Position numbers and translations under genes: made by a program. Shown piece after piece: positions 26,753-34,656 of a stretch of DNA of 52,203 nt. Location of the stretch: positions 1 to 52,203 of the forward strand of contig NZ_SSXC01000022.1 of the NCBI RefSeq assembly GCF_021699055.1. Reading direction: 5' to 3'. The stretch's first letter is position 1. Every line of letters starts with the position of its first letter. Origin of the DNA: Blastococcus sp. MG754426 (GTDB lineage: Bacteria; Actinomycetota; Actinomycetes; Mycobacteriales; Geodermatophilaceae). The notes beneath the pieces were generated by a model. The model saw only the letters and a list, made by a program, of their open reading frames with translations, was not told the DNA's origin and did not search any database.

Positions 26753-27729
26753 TGCGCGCCCCCGCTGCCGCCGCCGCGGCCGTCCTGTCCACCGCGCTGG
26801 TGGCCGGCTGCGGCCTGGAGAGCGCCAACACCTTCACCCCGGAGGCCGCGCCGGGCGCGATCGAGCCGGTCGCGGAGGAGGGCGCGCAGGTCGTCGTCGG
26901 CACCAAGAACTTCACCGAGGCGCTGCTCCTGGGCAAGATCGCCGTGATCGCCCTGCAGGTGGCGGGCTTCGACGTCGTCGACCGCAGCGGCATCCCCGGT
27001 GCCGCCCCGGCGCGGGCCGCGATGCTCGACGGCGAGGTCGAGGTGCAGTGGGAGTACACCGGCACCGGGTGGCTGAACTACCTGGGGATGCCGGAGGGGA
27101 TCCCCGACCGGCAGGAGCAGTACGAGGCGGTGCGCGACGCCGATGCGGCCAACGGGCTCACCTGGCTGCCGCCGGCCCCGCTGAACAACACGTACGCCTT
27201 CGCCGTCCGCTCCGAGGCGGTGCCGGAGCTCGGTGGGGTCGCCAGCCTCTCCGACGTCGCCGAGCTGCCGGTGGAGCAGCGGACGTTCTGCGTGGAGTCG
27301 GAGTTCGCCACGCGCGGTGACGGCTTCGAGCCGATGCTCGAGGCGTACGGCATCCCGCTCGGCGACCCGGACGGCGTGCCGCGGGAGAACGTCCGCGTCC
27401 TGGACACCGGTGCGGTCTACACGGCGACCGACGACGGGGCGTGCAACTTCGGCGAGGTCTTCACCACCGACGGCCGGATCGCGGCGCTGGACCTCACCGT
27501 CCTGGAGGACGACCGCGGCTACTTCCCCGCCTACAACGCGGCCCCGGTGGTGGTGACCGACGTCCTGGAGGAGAACCCGGCGATCGCCGACGTGTTCGCC
27601 CGGATCGCCCCGCGGCTCACCGACGAGGTGATGGTGGAGCTCAACGGCCGCGTCGACGTCGGCGGGGAGCAACCCGCCGACGTCGCCCTGGACTGGCTGG
27701 TCTCCGAGGGGCTGGTCACCCGCGGCTGA
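26752..27729 (+). CDS. Glycine betaine-type ABC transporter substrate-binding lipoprotein
   Basis: 325 residues; the ATG shares a base with the permease stop (TGATG). A lipoprotein signal peptide ends in lipobox LVAGC, so Cys at about residue 21 is lipidated. The OpuAC/OsmF domain begins VVVGTKNFTEALLLGKIAVIALQ, with VEVQWEYTGTGWLNYLGM and the C-terminal NAAPVVVTDVLEENPAIADVFARIAPRLT. The family binds glycine betaine, choline or carnitine in an aromatic cage. Its 3' end overlaps the convergent MarR gene by 14 nt. Confidence 0.92.
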   Translation: MRAPAAAAAAVLSTALVAGCGLESANTFTPEAAPGAIEPVAEEGAQVVVGTKNFTEALLLGKIAVIALQVAGFDVVDRSGIPGAAPARAAMLDGEVEVQWEYTGTGWLNYLGMPEGIPDRQEQYEAVRDADAANGLTWLPPAPLNNTYAFAVRSEAVPELGGVASLSDVAELPVEQRTFCVESEFATRGDGFEPMLEAYGIPLGDPDGVPRENVRVLDTGAVYTATDDGACNFGEVFTTDGRIAALDLTVLEDDRGYFPAYNAAPVVVTDVLEENPAIADVFARIAPRLTDEVMVELNGRVDVGGEQPADVALDWLVSEGLVTRG

Positions 27730-28177
27730 CCCGCGCCCCCGGAGCGGGGGCCATCGCCTCGGCGAAGCGGGTCAGCAGGTCGGCCAGCGTGCCGATCTCG
27801 TCCTCCGGCCAGGAGTCGAGCGCGCCGCGCAGCCGGGCGGTGCGGAAGGCGCGCGACGCCGCCACCAGCCGTTCCCCGTCCGCGGTGAGCGACAGGGCCA
27901 CCCGCCGCGGATCCCCGGTGTGCGGCCGCCGCGCGACCATGCCGGCCGCCACGGCCCGGCCGACCAGCCGGCTCGCCGTCGAGTGGGTGACGCCGAGCGT
28001 GCCCGCGACCTCGGTGACGCCGGCGTCGGCGCCGGCCCGGCCGTGCTCCTCGACGGCCAGGCTCACCAGCAGGGTGGAGCCCTCCACGGTGCGCCCCTCG
28101 TGCTCGATCCCCGCCGGGGCGTCCCAGACGCGCCGCAGCCGCAGCAGCGCCCGGTCGAGGCGTTCGAGATCGGACAC
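27716..28177 (-). CDS. MarR family transcriptional regulator
   Basis: 153 residues from GTG 28177, with AAGGAGGGC just upstream. The winged helix covers about 55-115 (TEVAGTLGVTHSTASRLVGRAVAAGMVARRPHTGDPRRVALSLT), with the DPRR wing typical of MarR. It is divergent from an NmrA-like NAD(P)-binding gene, and a short palindrome (28194-28204) lies in the 30-bp gap overlapping that gene's -10. I infer autoregulation and repression of the two-gene reductase operon by a small-molecule-responsive MarR dimer. Confidence 0.9.
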   Translation of the reverse strand: MSDLERLDRALLRLRRVWDAPAGIEHEGRTVEGSTLLVSLAVEEHGRAGADAGVTEVAGTLGVTHSTASRLVGRAVAAGMVARRPHTGDPRRVALSLTADGERLVAASRAFRTARLRGALDSWPEDEIGTLADLLTRFAEAMAPAPGARVSRG

Positions 28178-28193
28178 GGCGCCCTCCTTCACA

Positions 28194-28204
28194 TGTACCG
28201 TACA
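28194..28204. promoter_or_regulatory. Predicted MarR operator overlapping a leaderless promoter
   Basis: TGTAC-C-GTACA, an inverted repeat centred at 28199. TACCGT at 28196-28201 is 6 nt before ATG 28208 and would be the -10 of a leaderless transcript, so a regulator bound here would block it. Confidence 0.6.
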
Positions 28205-28207
28205 CAT

Positions 28208-29089
28208 ATGACCGTCCTGGTGACCGGCGCCTCCGGCAACGTCGGCCGGCCCGTCGTCGACCGCCTCGTGGCCGGCGGGATCGCCGTCCGCCGCGCGGAC
28301 CGCAGCCCCGCCGATCATGCCGGGCCCGGCGCCGAGGCCGTCCGCTTCGACTTCACCGATCCGTCCACGTGGCCGGCCGCCTTCGCCGGCGTCGAGACGG
28401 TCTTCCTGGTCCGCCCGCCGGCGCTCGGGGACGTCCGGCGCGACCTGCTGCCCGCGGTGGCCGCGGCCCGGGACGCCGGCGTCGGCCACGTCGTCTTCCT
28501 GTCGCTGCAGGGCGCCGAGCGGATCCCCGTCGTCCCGCACGCGACCGTGGAGCGCTGGTTGCGCGGCTCCGGCATGTCGTGGACGTTCGTGCGCCCGTCC
28601 TTCTCCACGCAGAACCTCTCGACCACCCACGCCGCCGACATCCGCGACCGGGACGAGCTGGTCCTGCCGGCGGGGGACGGGCGCACGGCGTTCGTGGACA
28701 CGCTGGACGTCGCCGACGTCGTCGCCGCCGTCCTCGCCGAGCCGCGGGCGCACCGCGGGCGGGCGTGGACGGTCACCGGGCCGGAGGCGCTGACCCACGG
28801 CGAGGTGGCGGACGCGCTGTCCGAGGTCCTCGGCCGCCGCATCACCTACCGCCCGACAGGCGTGCTGCGGTACGTCCGCCACGCGCGCACGGCGCTCGGG
28901 ATGGGCGCCGGGATGGCGTGGGTGACCGCCGGCATCTACACGACCGCGCGGCTCGGGCTGGCCGCCGGCCTGACCGGTGACGTGCGGCAGGTGACCGGGC
29001 GCGACCCGCGCCCGGTGCTCGAGACCGTGCGGCGCGAGGCGGGGGCGTGGCGCCGCCCGGAGACCGTCCCCCGGGAGGAGTCGTCGTGA
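28208..29089 (+). CDS. NmrA-like NAD(P)-binding protein
   Basis: 293 residues. The N-terminal Rossmann motif is VLVTGASGNVGRPVVDRLVAGG (GxxGxxG). HVVFLSLQGAER and WTFVRPSFSTQNL match the extended atypical SDR/NmrA group, and the usual catalytic YxxxK is absent. Such proteins act as redox sensors or quinone/NADPH-dependent reductases. The start appears leaderless. It forms an operon with the next gene (GTGA overlap) and is divergent from the MarR gene. Induction by electrophiles or quinones would fit the family pairing, but this is inference. Confidence 0.88.
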   Translation: MTVLVTGASGNVGRPVVDRLVAGGIAVRRADRSPADHAGPGAEAVRFDFTDPSTWPAAFAGVETVFLVRPPALGDVRRDLLPAVAAARDAGVGHVVFLSLQGAERIPVVPHATVERWLRGSGMSWTFVRPSFSTQNLSTTHAADIRDRDELVLPAGDGRTAFVDTLDVADVVAAVLAEPRAHRGRAWTVTGPEALTHGEVADALSEVLGRRITYRPTGVLRYVRHARTALGMGAGMAWVTAGIYTTARLGLAAGLTGDVRQVTGRDPRPVLETVRREAGAWRRPETVPREESS

Positions 29090-29721
29090 AGGTCGCCGTG
29101 CTGGGGGCCACCGGGCGCACCGGCCGCCCGCTGGTCGAGGAACTGCTCCGCCGCGGGCACGAGGTCACCGTGCTCGTGCGCGACCCGGCGAAGCTGGGGG
29201 AGACGGCGGGGCGGGTCCGCCTCGTCCCCGGCAGCAGCCGGGACGAGGCCGCGCTCACCGAGCTGGTCTCGGGTGCGGATGCGGTCGTCTCCGCCCTGGG
29301 CCCGGTGGGCGGAGACCACACGCTGCACCGGGACACCGCCGCGGCGCTGGTCCCGGTCATGCAACGGACCGGGGTGGCACGCTTCGTCGGCGTCTCCGGA
29401 GCCGGGATCGACGTGCCGGGCGACCGGAAGTCCCCCACCGCGCGGATCATCTCCCTGCTCATCCAGAAGCTGGGCGGCGAGGTGGTGCAGGACAAGCCGG
29501 CCGAGCACGCCCGCTGGGCGGCCAGCGACCGGGAGTGGACCCTGGTGCGGCCGCCGCGGCTCAAGGAGGGCAGCCCGACCGGCGCGGTCGACCACGACGC
29601 CCACCGGTCGGCGCGGGCGACCTGGATCGACCGCGCCGACCTGGCGGCGTTCCTCGTCGACTGCGTCGAGCAGGACCTCTACCGGCGCCAGGCGCCGCTG
29701 GTGGCCGCGGCCAAGGCCTGA
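29086..29721 (+). CDS. NAD(P)H-binding oxidoreductase (atypical SDR)
   Basis: 211 residues from GTG 29086, overlapping the previous stop, with GGGAGGAG upstream. The Rossmann motif is VAVLGATGRTGRPLVEELLRRGHEVTVLVRDPAKL; ADAVVSALGP and RFVGVSGAGIDVPGDRK follow, typical of the BVR-B/flavin-reductase-like NAD(P)H-binding family. Probably reduces flavin, biliverdin-like or quinone substrates; none can be specified. Convergent with the MerR gene, 10 nt apart. Confidence 0.88.
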   Translation: MKVAVLGATGRTGRPLVEELLRRGHEVTVLVRDPAKLGETAGRVRLVPGSSRDEAALTELVSGADAVVSALGPVGGDHTLHRDTAAALVPVMQRTGVARFVGVSGAGIDVPGDRKSPTARIISLLIQKLGGEVVQDKPAEHARWAASDREWTLVRPPRLKEGSPTGAVDHDAHRSARATWIDRADLAAFLVDCVEQDLYRRQAPLVAAAKA

Positions 29722-29731
29722 CCGCACACGC

Positions 29732-30484
29732 TCAGCCCTGGCGCGCGGCGTTGGCCTCGACGGCGGTGCCCACGTACCGCGCCAGGCCGGGCGCGATCCG
29801 CTCGTAGTGGGCGGTGAACCGCTCGTCCTCGACGTACATCCGGCCCAGGCCGGCGTGCATCTCGGGCGGGCAGTCGTAGAAGTTCCGGCCGATGTGCTGC
29901 CGGTGCTCCTCCGCGAGGTCCATCGCCCGCTCCGAGTCGGCCGGGGCGCCGTCGGCCAGGGCGGCCGCGAAACGGGCCTCGAGGTCCTCCCCCTCGGCCT
30001 TGATGCGCAGCCAGTCCTCCTTGGCGTACGCCGCGGTCCTCCGCTTCGACTCCGCGTGGGCGTCCGTCTCGCCCCAGCGCTCCCGGACCTCGGCCTCGTA
30101 CCGCTCCGGGTCGTGCTCGCCGAACACCTCGAACCGCTCCTCCGGGGTCAGGTCGATCCCCATGTCCCGTGCCTCCATCTCCTTCTCGACGGCCGCGACC
30201 ATGGCCTGCGTCCGCTCCAGCCGGTCCCGCAGCAGCCGGTGCTGCCGGCGCAGGTGCTCGGCGGGGTCGGCGGACGGGTCGTCCAGCAGGGCCGCGACCT
30301 CCTCGAGGGGGAACCCGAGCTCGCGGTACAGCAGCACCTGGTGCAGCCGGTCGAGGTCGGCCGGCGCGTACCGCCGGTAGCCGGCCGACGTCCGCCCGGA
30401 CGGCCGCAGCAGGCCGATCCGGTCGTAGTGGTGCAGCGTGCGCACCGTGACGCCGGCCAGCGCGGCCACCTCTCCCACGTTCAC
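29732..30484 (-). CDS. MerR family regulator with TipAS domain
   Basis: 250 residues. The N-terminal MerR winged helix is VGEVAALAGVTVRTLHHYDRIGLLRPSGRTSAGYRRY, followed by the dimerisation helix ending near residue 110 (LERTQAMVAAVEKEMEA). The C-terminal TipAS domain (about 120-250) includes RYEAEVRERWGETDAHAESKRRTAAY and the Cys-containing FYDCPPEMHAGLGRMYVEDERFTAHYERI. TipAS domains bind thiopeptides or other amphipathic drugs, covalently when the Cys is in place. GTG start. The promoter shows MerR hallmarks (see 30513-30543). Divergent from a methyltransferase gene. Confidence 0.92.
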   Translation of the reverse strand: MNVGEVAALAGVTVRTLHHYDRIGLLRPSGRTSAGYRRYAPADLDRLHQVLLYRELGFPLEEVAALLDDPSADPAEHLRRQHRLLRDRLERTQAMVAAVEKEMEARDMGIDLTPEERFEVFGEHDPERYEAEVRERWGETDAHAESKRRTAAYAKEDWLRIKAEGEDLEARFAAALADGAPADSERAMDLAEEHRQHIGRNFYDCPPEMHAGLGRMYVEDERFTAHYERIAPGLARYVGTAVEANAARQG

Positions 30485-30512
30485 CGGATCCCTCCTCTCC
30501 GTGACGACGACG

Positions 30513-30543
30513 AGCGTGCGGCCTGACGTCGCGTCAGGGTCAA
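30513..30543 (-). promoter_or_regulatory. MerR-type promoter with 19-bp spacer and operator palindrome
   Basis: On the minus strand TTGACC (30543-30538) and CACGCT (30518-30513) are separated by exactly 19 bp, the overlong spacer typical of MerR-activated promoters. The palindrome CCTGACG-TCG-CGTCAGG (30522-30538) fills the spacer. Confidence 0.7.
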
Positions 30544-30561
30544 GCCTCTATGGTCGGTCCG

Positions 30562-31263
30562 GTGAGCGGGGGAGCGGACGGCTGGGGCGCGGTGCTGCAC
30601 GAGGCGGTGCTGGACGCCGCCGCGGTGGCCGCCGGCACCCGGCTGCTCGACCTGGGCTGCGGTGCAGGCGGGCTGGCGCGGCGCGCGGCCGACCGCGGTG
30701 CCCGGGTGACCGGCGTCGACACCGACCCGGACGCCGTCGCGGAGGCGGCCGCCGCCGTCCCCGGCGGGACGTTCCTCGTGCGGCACGCGCAGGACCCGCC
30801 GCCCGGGCCGTTCGACGTCGTCACCGCCGTCCAGCTGCTCATGCACGTGGCCGACCCGGTCGCGGTGCTGCACCGGGCCGGGCGGGCCGGCGGTGTCGTC
30901 GTCGCGACCGTCTGGGGCCGCGACCGGGAGTGCGACCTGCGGGTGCTGCAGGAGGCCCTGGCGCCGCGCCGGCCCGGCCGGGGGCCCGCGGTGAGCGAGC
31001 CGGCGCGGCTGCGCGCGATGGCGGGACGGGCGGGGCTGGTGGTCGAGCGGCTCGACGAGGTGGTCGTGCCGTTCGGCTACGCGGACGCCGACGAGCTGCT
31101 CGGGCCCCTCATGGCCACGCCGGTCGCCCGCTCGGCGGCGCGCCGGGCCGAGCCCGAGGCGGTGCGGGACAGCCTGCTCGAGCACCTGGCGCCCCACCGC
31201 ACCGGCGACGGCGGCTACCGGCTGCGCAACCTGTTCCGCGTGCTGGTCGCACGGCCGGCCTGA
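30562..31263 (+). CDS. Class I SAM-dependent methyltransferase
   Basis: 233 residues from GTG 30562. TATGGT at 30549-30554 ends 7 nt before this GTG, indicating a leaderless transcript; the ATG at 30550 lies inside that -10 and is a poor candidate. SAM motif I is LLDLGCGAGGLARRAADRG, the ribose acidic loop is VTGVDTDPDAV, and FDVVTAVQLLMHVADP follows. Small-molecule methyltransferase of the type 11 fold; substrate unknown. It lies opposite a TipA-like drug-responsive regulator, so it may be co-regulated, possibly as a modification or resistance activity. Confidence 0.85.
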   Translation: MSGGADGWGAVLHEAVLDAAAVAAGTRLLDLGCGAGGLARRAADRGARVTGVDTDPDAVAEAAAAVPGGTFLVRHAQDPPPGPFDVVTAVQLLMHVADPVAVLHRAGRAGGVVVATVWGRDRECDLRVLQEALAPRRPGRGPAVSEPARLRAMAGRAGLVVERLDEVVVPFGYADADELLGPLMATPVARSAARRAEPEAVRDSLLEHLAPHRTGDGGYRLRNLFRVLVARPA

Positions 31264-31308
31264 GACGGCGACCGGCGGGGATCGCCGGGCGGTGTGAGGA
31301 TCGGCGGC

Positions 31309-32196
31309 ATGGCCGACGACGTCTCGCCCGAGGACCCGTTCCCCCGCACGCGGATCACCGTCGGGGACGCCGAGATGGCCTACGTCGACGTCGGCACCGG
31401 GGAGTCGATCGTCTTCCTGCACGGCAACCCGACGTCGTCCTACCTCTGGCGCAACGTCATCCCGCACGTGCAGCACCTCGGCCGCTGCATCGCCCCCGAC
31501 CTCGTCGGCATGGGTGAGTCGGACAAGCTGCCCGACGCCGGTCCCGGCACCTACTCGTTCGCCACGCACGCGGCCTACCTGGAGGAGTTCCTCGACCGGG
31601 TCTTCGTCGGCGACCGCGTCACGCTGGTCCTGCACGACTGGGGGTCGGGCCTGGGCTTCGACTGGGCCGAACGCCACCAGGACCGGGTCCGGGGCATCGC
31701 GTTCACCGAGGCGATCGTCGCCCCGGTGACCTGGGACGACTGGCCCGCGGCGGCGCGCAACGTCTTCCAGGTCATGCGCGGCCCGGACGGCGAGGCCGCG
31801 GTGCTGGACAAGAACGTCTTCGTCGAGCGCGTGCTGCCCGCGTCGGTGGCCCGCGGCCTCACCCCCGGGGCGCACGACCGCTACCGGGCCCCGTTCGCCC
31901 GGCGCGAGGACCGCTGGCCGACCCTCGAGTGGCCCCGCCAGCTGCCGATCGAGGGGGAGCCGACGGCGGTCGTCGAGGTGGTGGGGCGCTACGGGGCGTG
32001 GCTCGCCGGCAGCGACGTCCCCAAGCTCTTCATCGACGCCGATCCGGGGTCGATCCTGGTCGGGCGGCAGCGGGAGTTCGTGCGCACCTGGCCGGCGCTC
32101 ACCGAGGTCACCGTCGCGGGCAGCCACTTCGTCCCGGAGGACTCCCCGCACGAGATCGGCCGCGCGGTGGCCGACTGGATACCGACGCTGCCCTGA
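31309..32196 (+). CDS. dhaA: Haloalkane dehalogenase (HLD-II type)
   Basis: 295 residues, alpha/beta-hydrolase fold. The dehalogenase residues are all visible: Asn of FLHGNPTSSYLWRN (halide stabilising), nucleophile Asp and adjacent Trp in LVLHDWGSGLGF, catalytic Glu in AFTEAIVAP, and the His in AGSHFVPEDSP. APDLVGMGESDK is also typical. Subfamily II enzymes cleave haloalkanes to alcohol and halide. Start ATG 31309; an in-frame GTG lies at 31294. The neighbouring genes do not form a haloalkane pathway, so the natural substrate is unclear. Confidence 0.92.
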   Translation: MADDVSPEDPFPRTRITVGDAEMAYVDVGTGESIVFLHGNPTSSYLWRNVIPHVQHLGRCIAPDLVGMGESDKLPDAGPGTYSFATHAAYLEEFLDRVFVGDRVTLVLHDWGSGLGFDWAERHQDRVRGIAFTEAIVAPVTWDDWPAAARNVFQVMRGPDGEAAVLDKNVFVERVLPASVARGLTPGAHDRYRAPFARREDRWPTLEWPRQLPIEGEPTAVVEVVGRYGAWLAGSDVPKLFIDADPGSILVGRQREFVRTWPALTEVTVAGSHFVPEDSPHEIGRAVADWIPTLP

Positions 32197-32203
32197 TCGC
32201 CGG

Positions 32204-32800
32204 TCAGGTGAGCGCGCGGACCGTCTCGACGGCCGCGACCACGGCGAACACGAGGAACAGGCCCGCGGCGACCCGGCGGATCAGCGGGATCGGCAGCCGG
32301 TCGGCCAGCTTCTTGCCCAGGAACACGGCGAGCCCGGACACCACGAGCAGCGCGGCCCAGGCGCCGACGAACACCGACAGCGGCTCCTCGTAGCGCGCGG
32401 CCAGCCCGGCGGTGGCGAGCTGGGAGAGGTCGCCCCACTCGGCCGCGAACAGCACGCCGAAGGAGATCGCCGCGGCCCTCAGGAACGACGTCCGCTCCCG
32501 GGCGTCCGCGGCCGCGCCGGCGTCCTCGGCGCCCGCGGTGGCGCTGCGCCAGAGGATCACCGCGCCCACGAGGAACAGCAGCGCCACGACGCCGGTGACC
32601 AGCGCCTCGGGCAGCAGCGAGAGCAGCGACCCCGCGGTGACCGCGATCGCCACCTGCAGGCCGAAGGCGGTGCCGACGCCGACGAACACCGGCAGCGGCG
32701 GGAAGCGGGTGGCCAGCACCAGGCTGGCGAACAGCGTCTTGTCGGGCAGCTCGACCGGCAGCACCAGGACGAAGGCGGCCAGCACGACCGACCAGATCAC
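32204..32800 (-). CDS. TMEM165/GDT1 family cation transporter
   Basis: 198 residues from GTG 32800, with GAGGAGGG upstream. Six hydrophobic helices in two repeats, each carrying the family metal motif: VELPDKT near residue 20 (ExGDK[TS] with Pro for Gly) and AEWGDLSQ in the second half. The family exports Mn2+ or Ca2+ in exchange for protons. I found no yybP-ykoY manganese riboswitch upstream. Convergent with the dehalogenase gene (7 nt apart). Confidence 0.9.
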   Translation of the reverse strand: MIWSVVLAAFVLVLPVELPDKTLFASLVLATRFPPLPVFVGVGTAFGLQVAIAVTAGSLLSLLPEALVTGVVALLFLVGAVILWRSATAGAEDAGAAADARERTSFLRAAAISFGVLFAAEWGDLSQLATAGLAARYEEPLSVFVGAWAALLVVSGLAVFLGKKLADRLPIPLIRRVAAGLFLVFAVVAAVETVRALT

Positions 32801-32861
32801 GGGAACCCTCCTCGCACGGCTCTGCCGGGCGGGGCTCGGGCAGGCGACCTCTCGGCGGTCC

Positions 32862-32891
32862 ACGGTAGCGGCCGCCGGACGGCCGGGTCAG
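32862..32891 (-). promoter_or_regulatory. Candidate promoter of the GDT1 gene
   Basis: On the minus strand CTGACC (32891-32886) and TACCGT (32867-32862) are 18 bp apart. This predicts an untranslated leader of about 55 nt, and the -35 lies within the end of the neighbouring GGDEF gene. Confidence 0.4.
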
Positions 32892-34387
32892 GGAGCGGGG
32901 ACGGTGGGATCGGTCACCGGGCGGGGCGCCGGGACGCGGGCGCCCCGGCGGGCCGCCTTCACCCGGTACATCGCGGCGTCGGAGGCGGCCAGCGCGGAGT
33001 CCGGGGTCTCGCCGGGCCCGCAGAGCGCCACCCCGATGCTGATGCCGACGGCGTGCACATCGCCGTTGGGGCGGCGGAGGGGGGCGTCGAACGCGGCGGT
33101 GATCCGGTCGGCGATGACCTGGGCGGCCCGCTCGGAGCCGGCCTCCGGGCAGAGGACGACGAACTCGTCGCCGCCGATCCGCGCCACCGTGTCGCCGGGG
33201 CGGATCGCCGCGGCCAGCCGGCGGGCGGCCTCCACGAGCACCTCGTCACCGGCGGCGTGCCCGGCGGTGTCGTTGACCGGCTTGAACCCGTCGAGGTCGC
33301 AGTAGAGCACCGCCATCGGACGGCGGGCCCGCTCCGCGGCGGCGAGGGTCTGGTCCAGCCGGTCGAGGAGCAGGTTGCGGTTGGGCAGGCCGGTGAGCGG
33401 GTCGTGCAGCGCGGCGTCGCGCAGCGCGTCCTCGAGGGCCCGCTGCTCGGTGACGTCGGAGAGCGTGACGACGGCGCCGAGCAGGTCGCCGTCGGCGCCG
33501 TGCACCTGCACGCCGGAGCAGGAGATGCGGCGGAACGGCCGGCCCGGCAGGGCGATGCCCATCTCGGCGTCGTCGATCCGCCCTTCGGCGTAGATCCTGC
33601 GCAGCGGCACCTGCTCGGGGGTCAGCGGCTGCCCCGTGACGTCGGTGAGGCCGAAGGTGACCGGGATGTCCGCCGGCTCCACCGTCGGGTCGGCGTCGAG
33701 GCCGTGCCAGCGGCGGCTGGCGGCGTTGAAGAGGGTCACCCGACCCGCGGCGTCCGCGCCCACCACGCCGACGGGCAGCACCTCGAGAAGGGACCGCGTG
33801 AAGGCCGTCGAGCGGGCCAGCTCCTGGTGCGCCCGGGCGGTCTCGGCCCGGGCGAGCTGGCTGGCGGCGGCGAGGTCGGCGAGCTCGCGCGCCTGCTGCC
33901 CCGCGCGGAGCAGCGCGGCCACCGCGGCGGCGACGTCGGCCAGCCGGGCGCGCTCGGTGTCGGTGAAGGCGTGCGGCACCACGTCGAAGACGCAGACCGC
34001 CGCCACCGTGCGGCCGTCCACGACCACCGGGACGGTGCCGAAGGCGCGCATCCGTGCGCGGCGCCCGTCCAGCCAGGGGCTGCCGGCGAACGCCGGCTCC
34101 AGCGCGAGGTCGTCGCAGGTCTGCACCCCCGGCCCCCGCTCGAGCACGGTCGCCACCATGGAGCCCTCGCGCGGCCAGGAGGCGCCGCGGAAGCCGTGCA
34201 CCGCCAGGACGTGCATGACGGCGGTGTCCATGGTGATCACCGAGGCCCAGGGCGTCCCGGTGACCGCGGCGGCCACCCGCACCAGGCCCTGGAGCGCGGG
34301 GTCGGCGTCCATGACGGGCAGCTCGGAGTCCGCCTCGCGGGCGTCCGGACGCGTGGGCACCGGCGCGGGCTCGGCCGTGCTCGTCAT
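32888..34387 (-). CDS. Diguanylate cyclase with GAF and PAS sensor domains
   Basis: 499 residues from ATG 34387, preceded by a G-rich site (GGGGGGACACGAG). A GAF domain at about 35-185 (VRVAAAVTGTPWASVITMD ... VAAVCVFDVVPHAFTDTE), a short helix, a PAS domain at about 215-330 (VLPVGVVGADAAGRVTLFNAASRRWHG ... LGAVVTLSDVTEQ), then GGDEF at about 335-490. The active site GGDEF is intact, and an RxxD inhibitory site (RPGD) lies five residues before it. It makes c-di-GMP from two GTP. No transmembrane segment, so a cytosolic signal is sensed. It lies apart from the GGDEF pair at 36.9-41.3 kb. Confidence 0.93.
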   Translation of the reverse strand: MTSTAEPAPVPTRPDAREADSELPVMDADPALQGLVRVAAAVTGTPWASVITMDTAVMHVLAVHGFRGASWPREGSMVATVLERGPGVQTCDDLALEPAFAGSPWLDGRRARMRAFGTVPVVVDGRTVAAVCVFDVVPHAFTDTERARLADVAAAVAALLRAGQQARELADLAAASQLARAETARAHQELARSTAFTRSLLEVLPVGVVGADAAGRVTLFNAASRRWHGLDADPTVEPADIPVTFGLTDVTGQPLTPEQVPLRRIYAEGRIDDAEMGIALPGRPFRRISCSGVQVHGADGDLLGAVVTLSDVTEQRALEDALRDAALHDPLTGLPNRNLLLDRLDQTLAAAERARRPMAVLYCDLDGFKPVNDTAGHAAGDEVLVEAARRLAAAIRPGDTVARIGGDEFVVLCPEAGSERAAQVIADRITAAFDAPLRRPNGDVHAVGISIGVALCGPGETPDSALAASDAAMYRVKAARRGARVPAPRPVTDPTVPAP

Positions 34388-34550
34388 CTCGTGTCCCCCC
34401 GCGGGCAGGACCGGCGCTTCCGGTCCGTCCAGTTTCGCAACGGCGCGCACGCTACGGCGGTTGAGCCCCGGCGTGTCACTTCCCCCGCACGGGTCATCCG
34501 CGTCCGGCGGTTTCCCGTGGAACACCGGTGCGCTCGGGCCGTCCCGGGTC

Positions 34551-34578
34551 TACCGTGCCGGTCATGCGCCGACATTGA
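34551..34578 (+). promoter_or_regulatory. Leaderless promoter and 4-codon frame before the MFS gene
   Basis: TACCGT (34551-34556) ends 7 nt before ATG 34564. That ATG opens MRRH followed by TGA at 34576-34578, in the same frame as the MFS gene that continues without further stops to 35715. Confidence 0.55.
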
Positions 34579-34656
34579 TCCGCACCGCCCCCGCTGCCCC
34601 CGGCGGCCAGACCGCTCACCCGCCTGGCCATCGGCTGGGCCGCGCTGTCGGAGTGG

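Noticed and set aside
32801-32890. yybP-ykoY manganese riboswitch before the GDT1 gene
   Set aside because: The leader is only about 55 nt and lacks the conserved GGGGAGUA-like and CCUCC-like elements.
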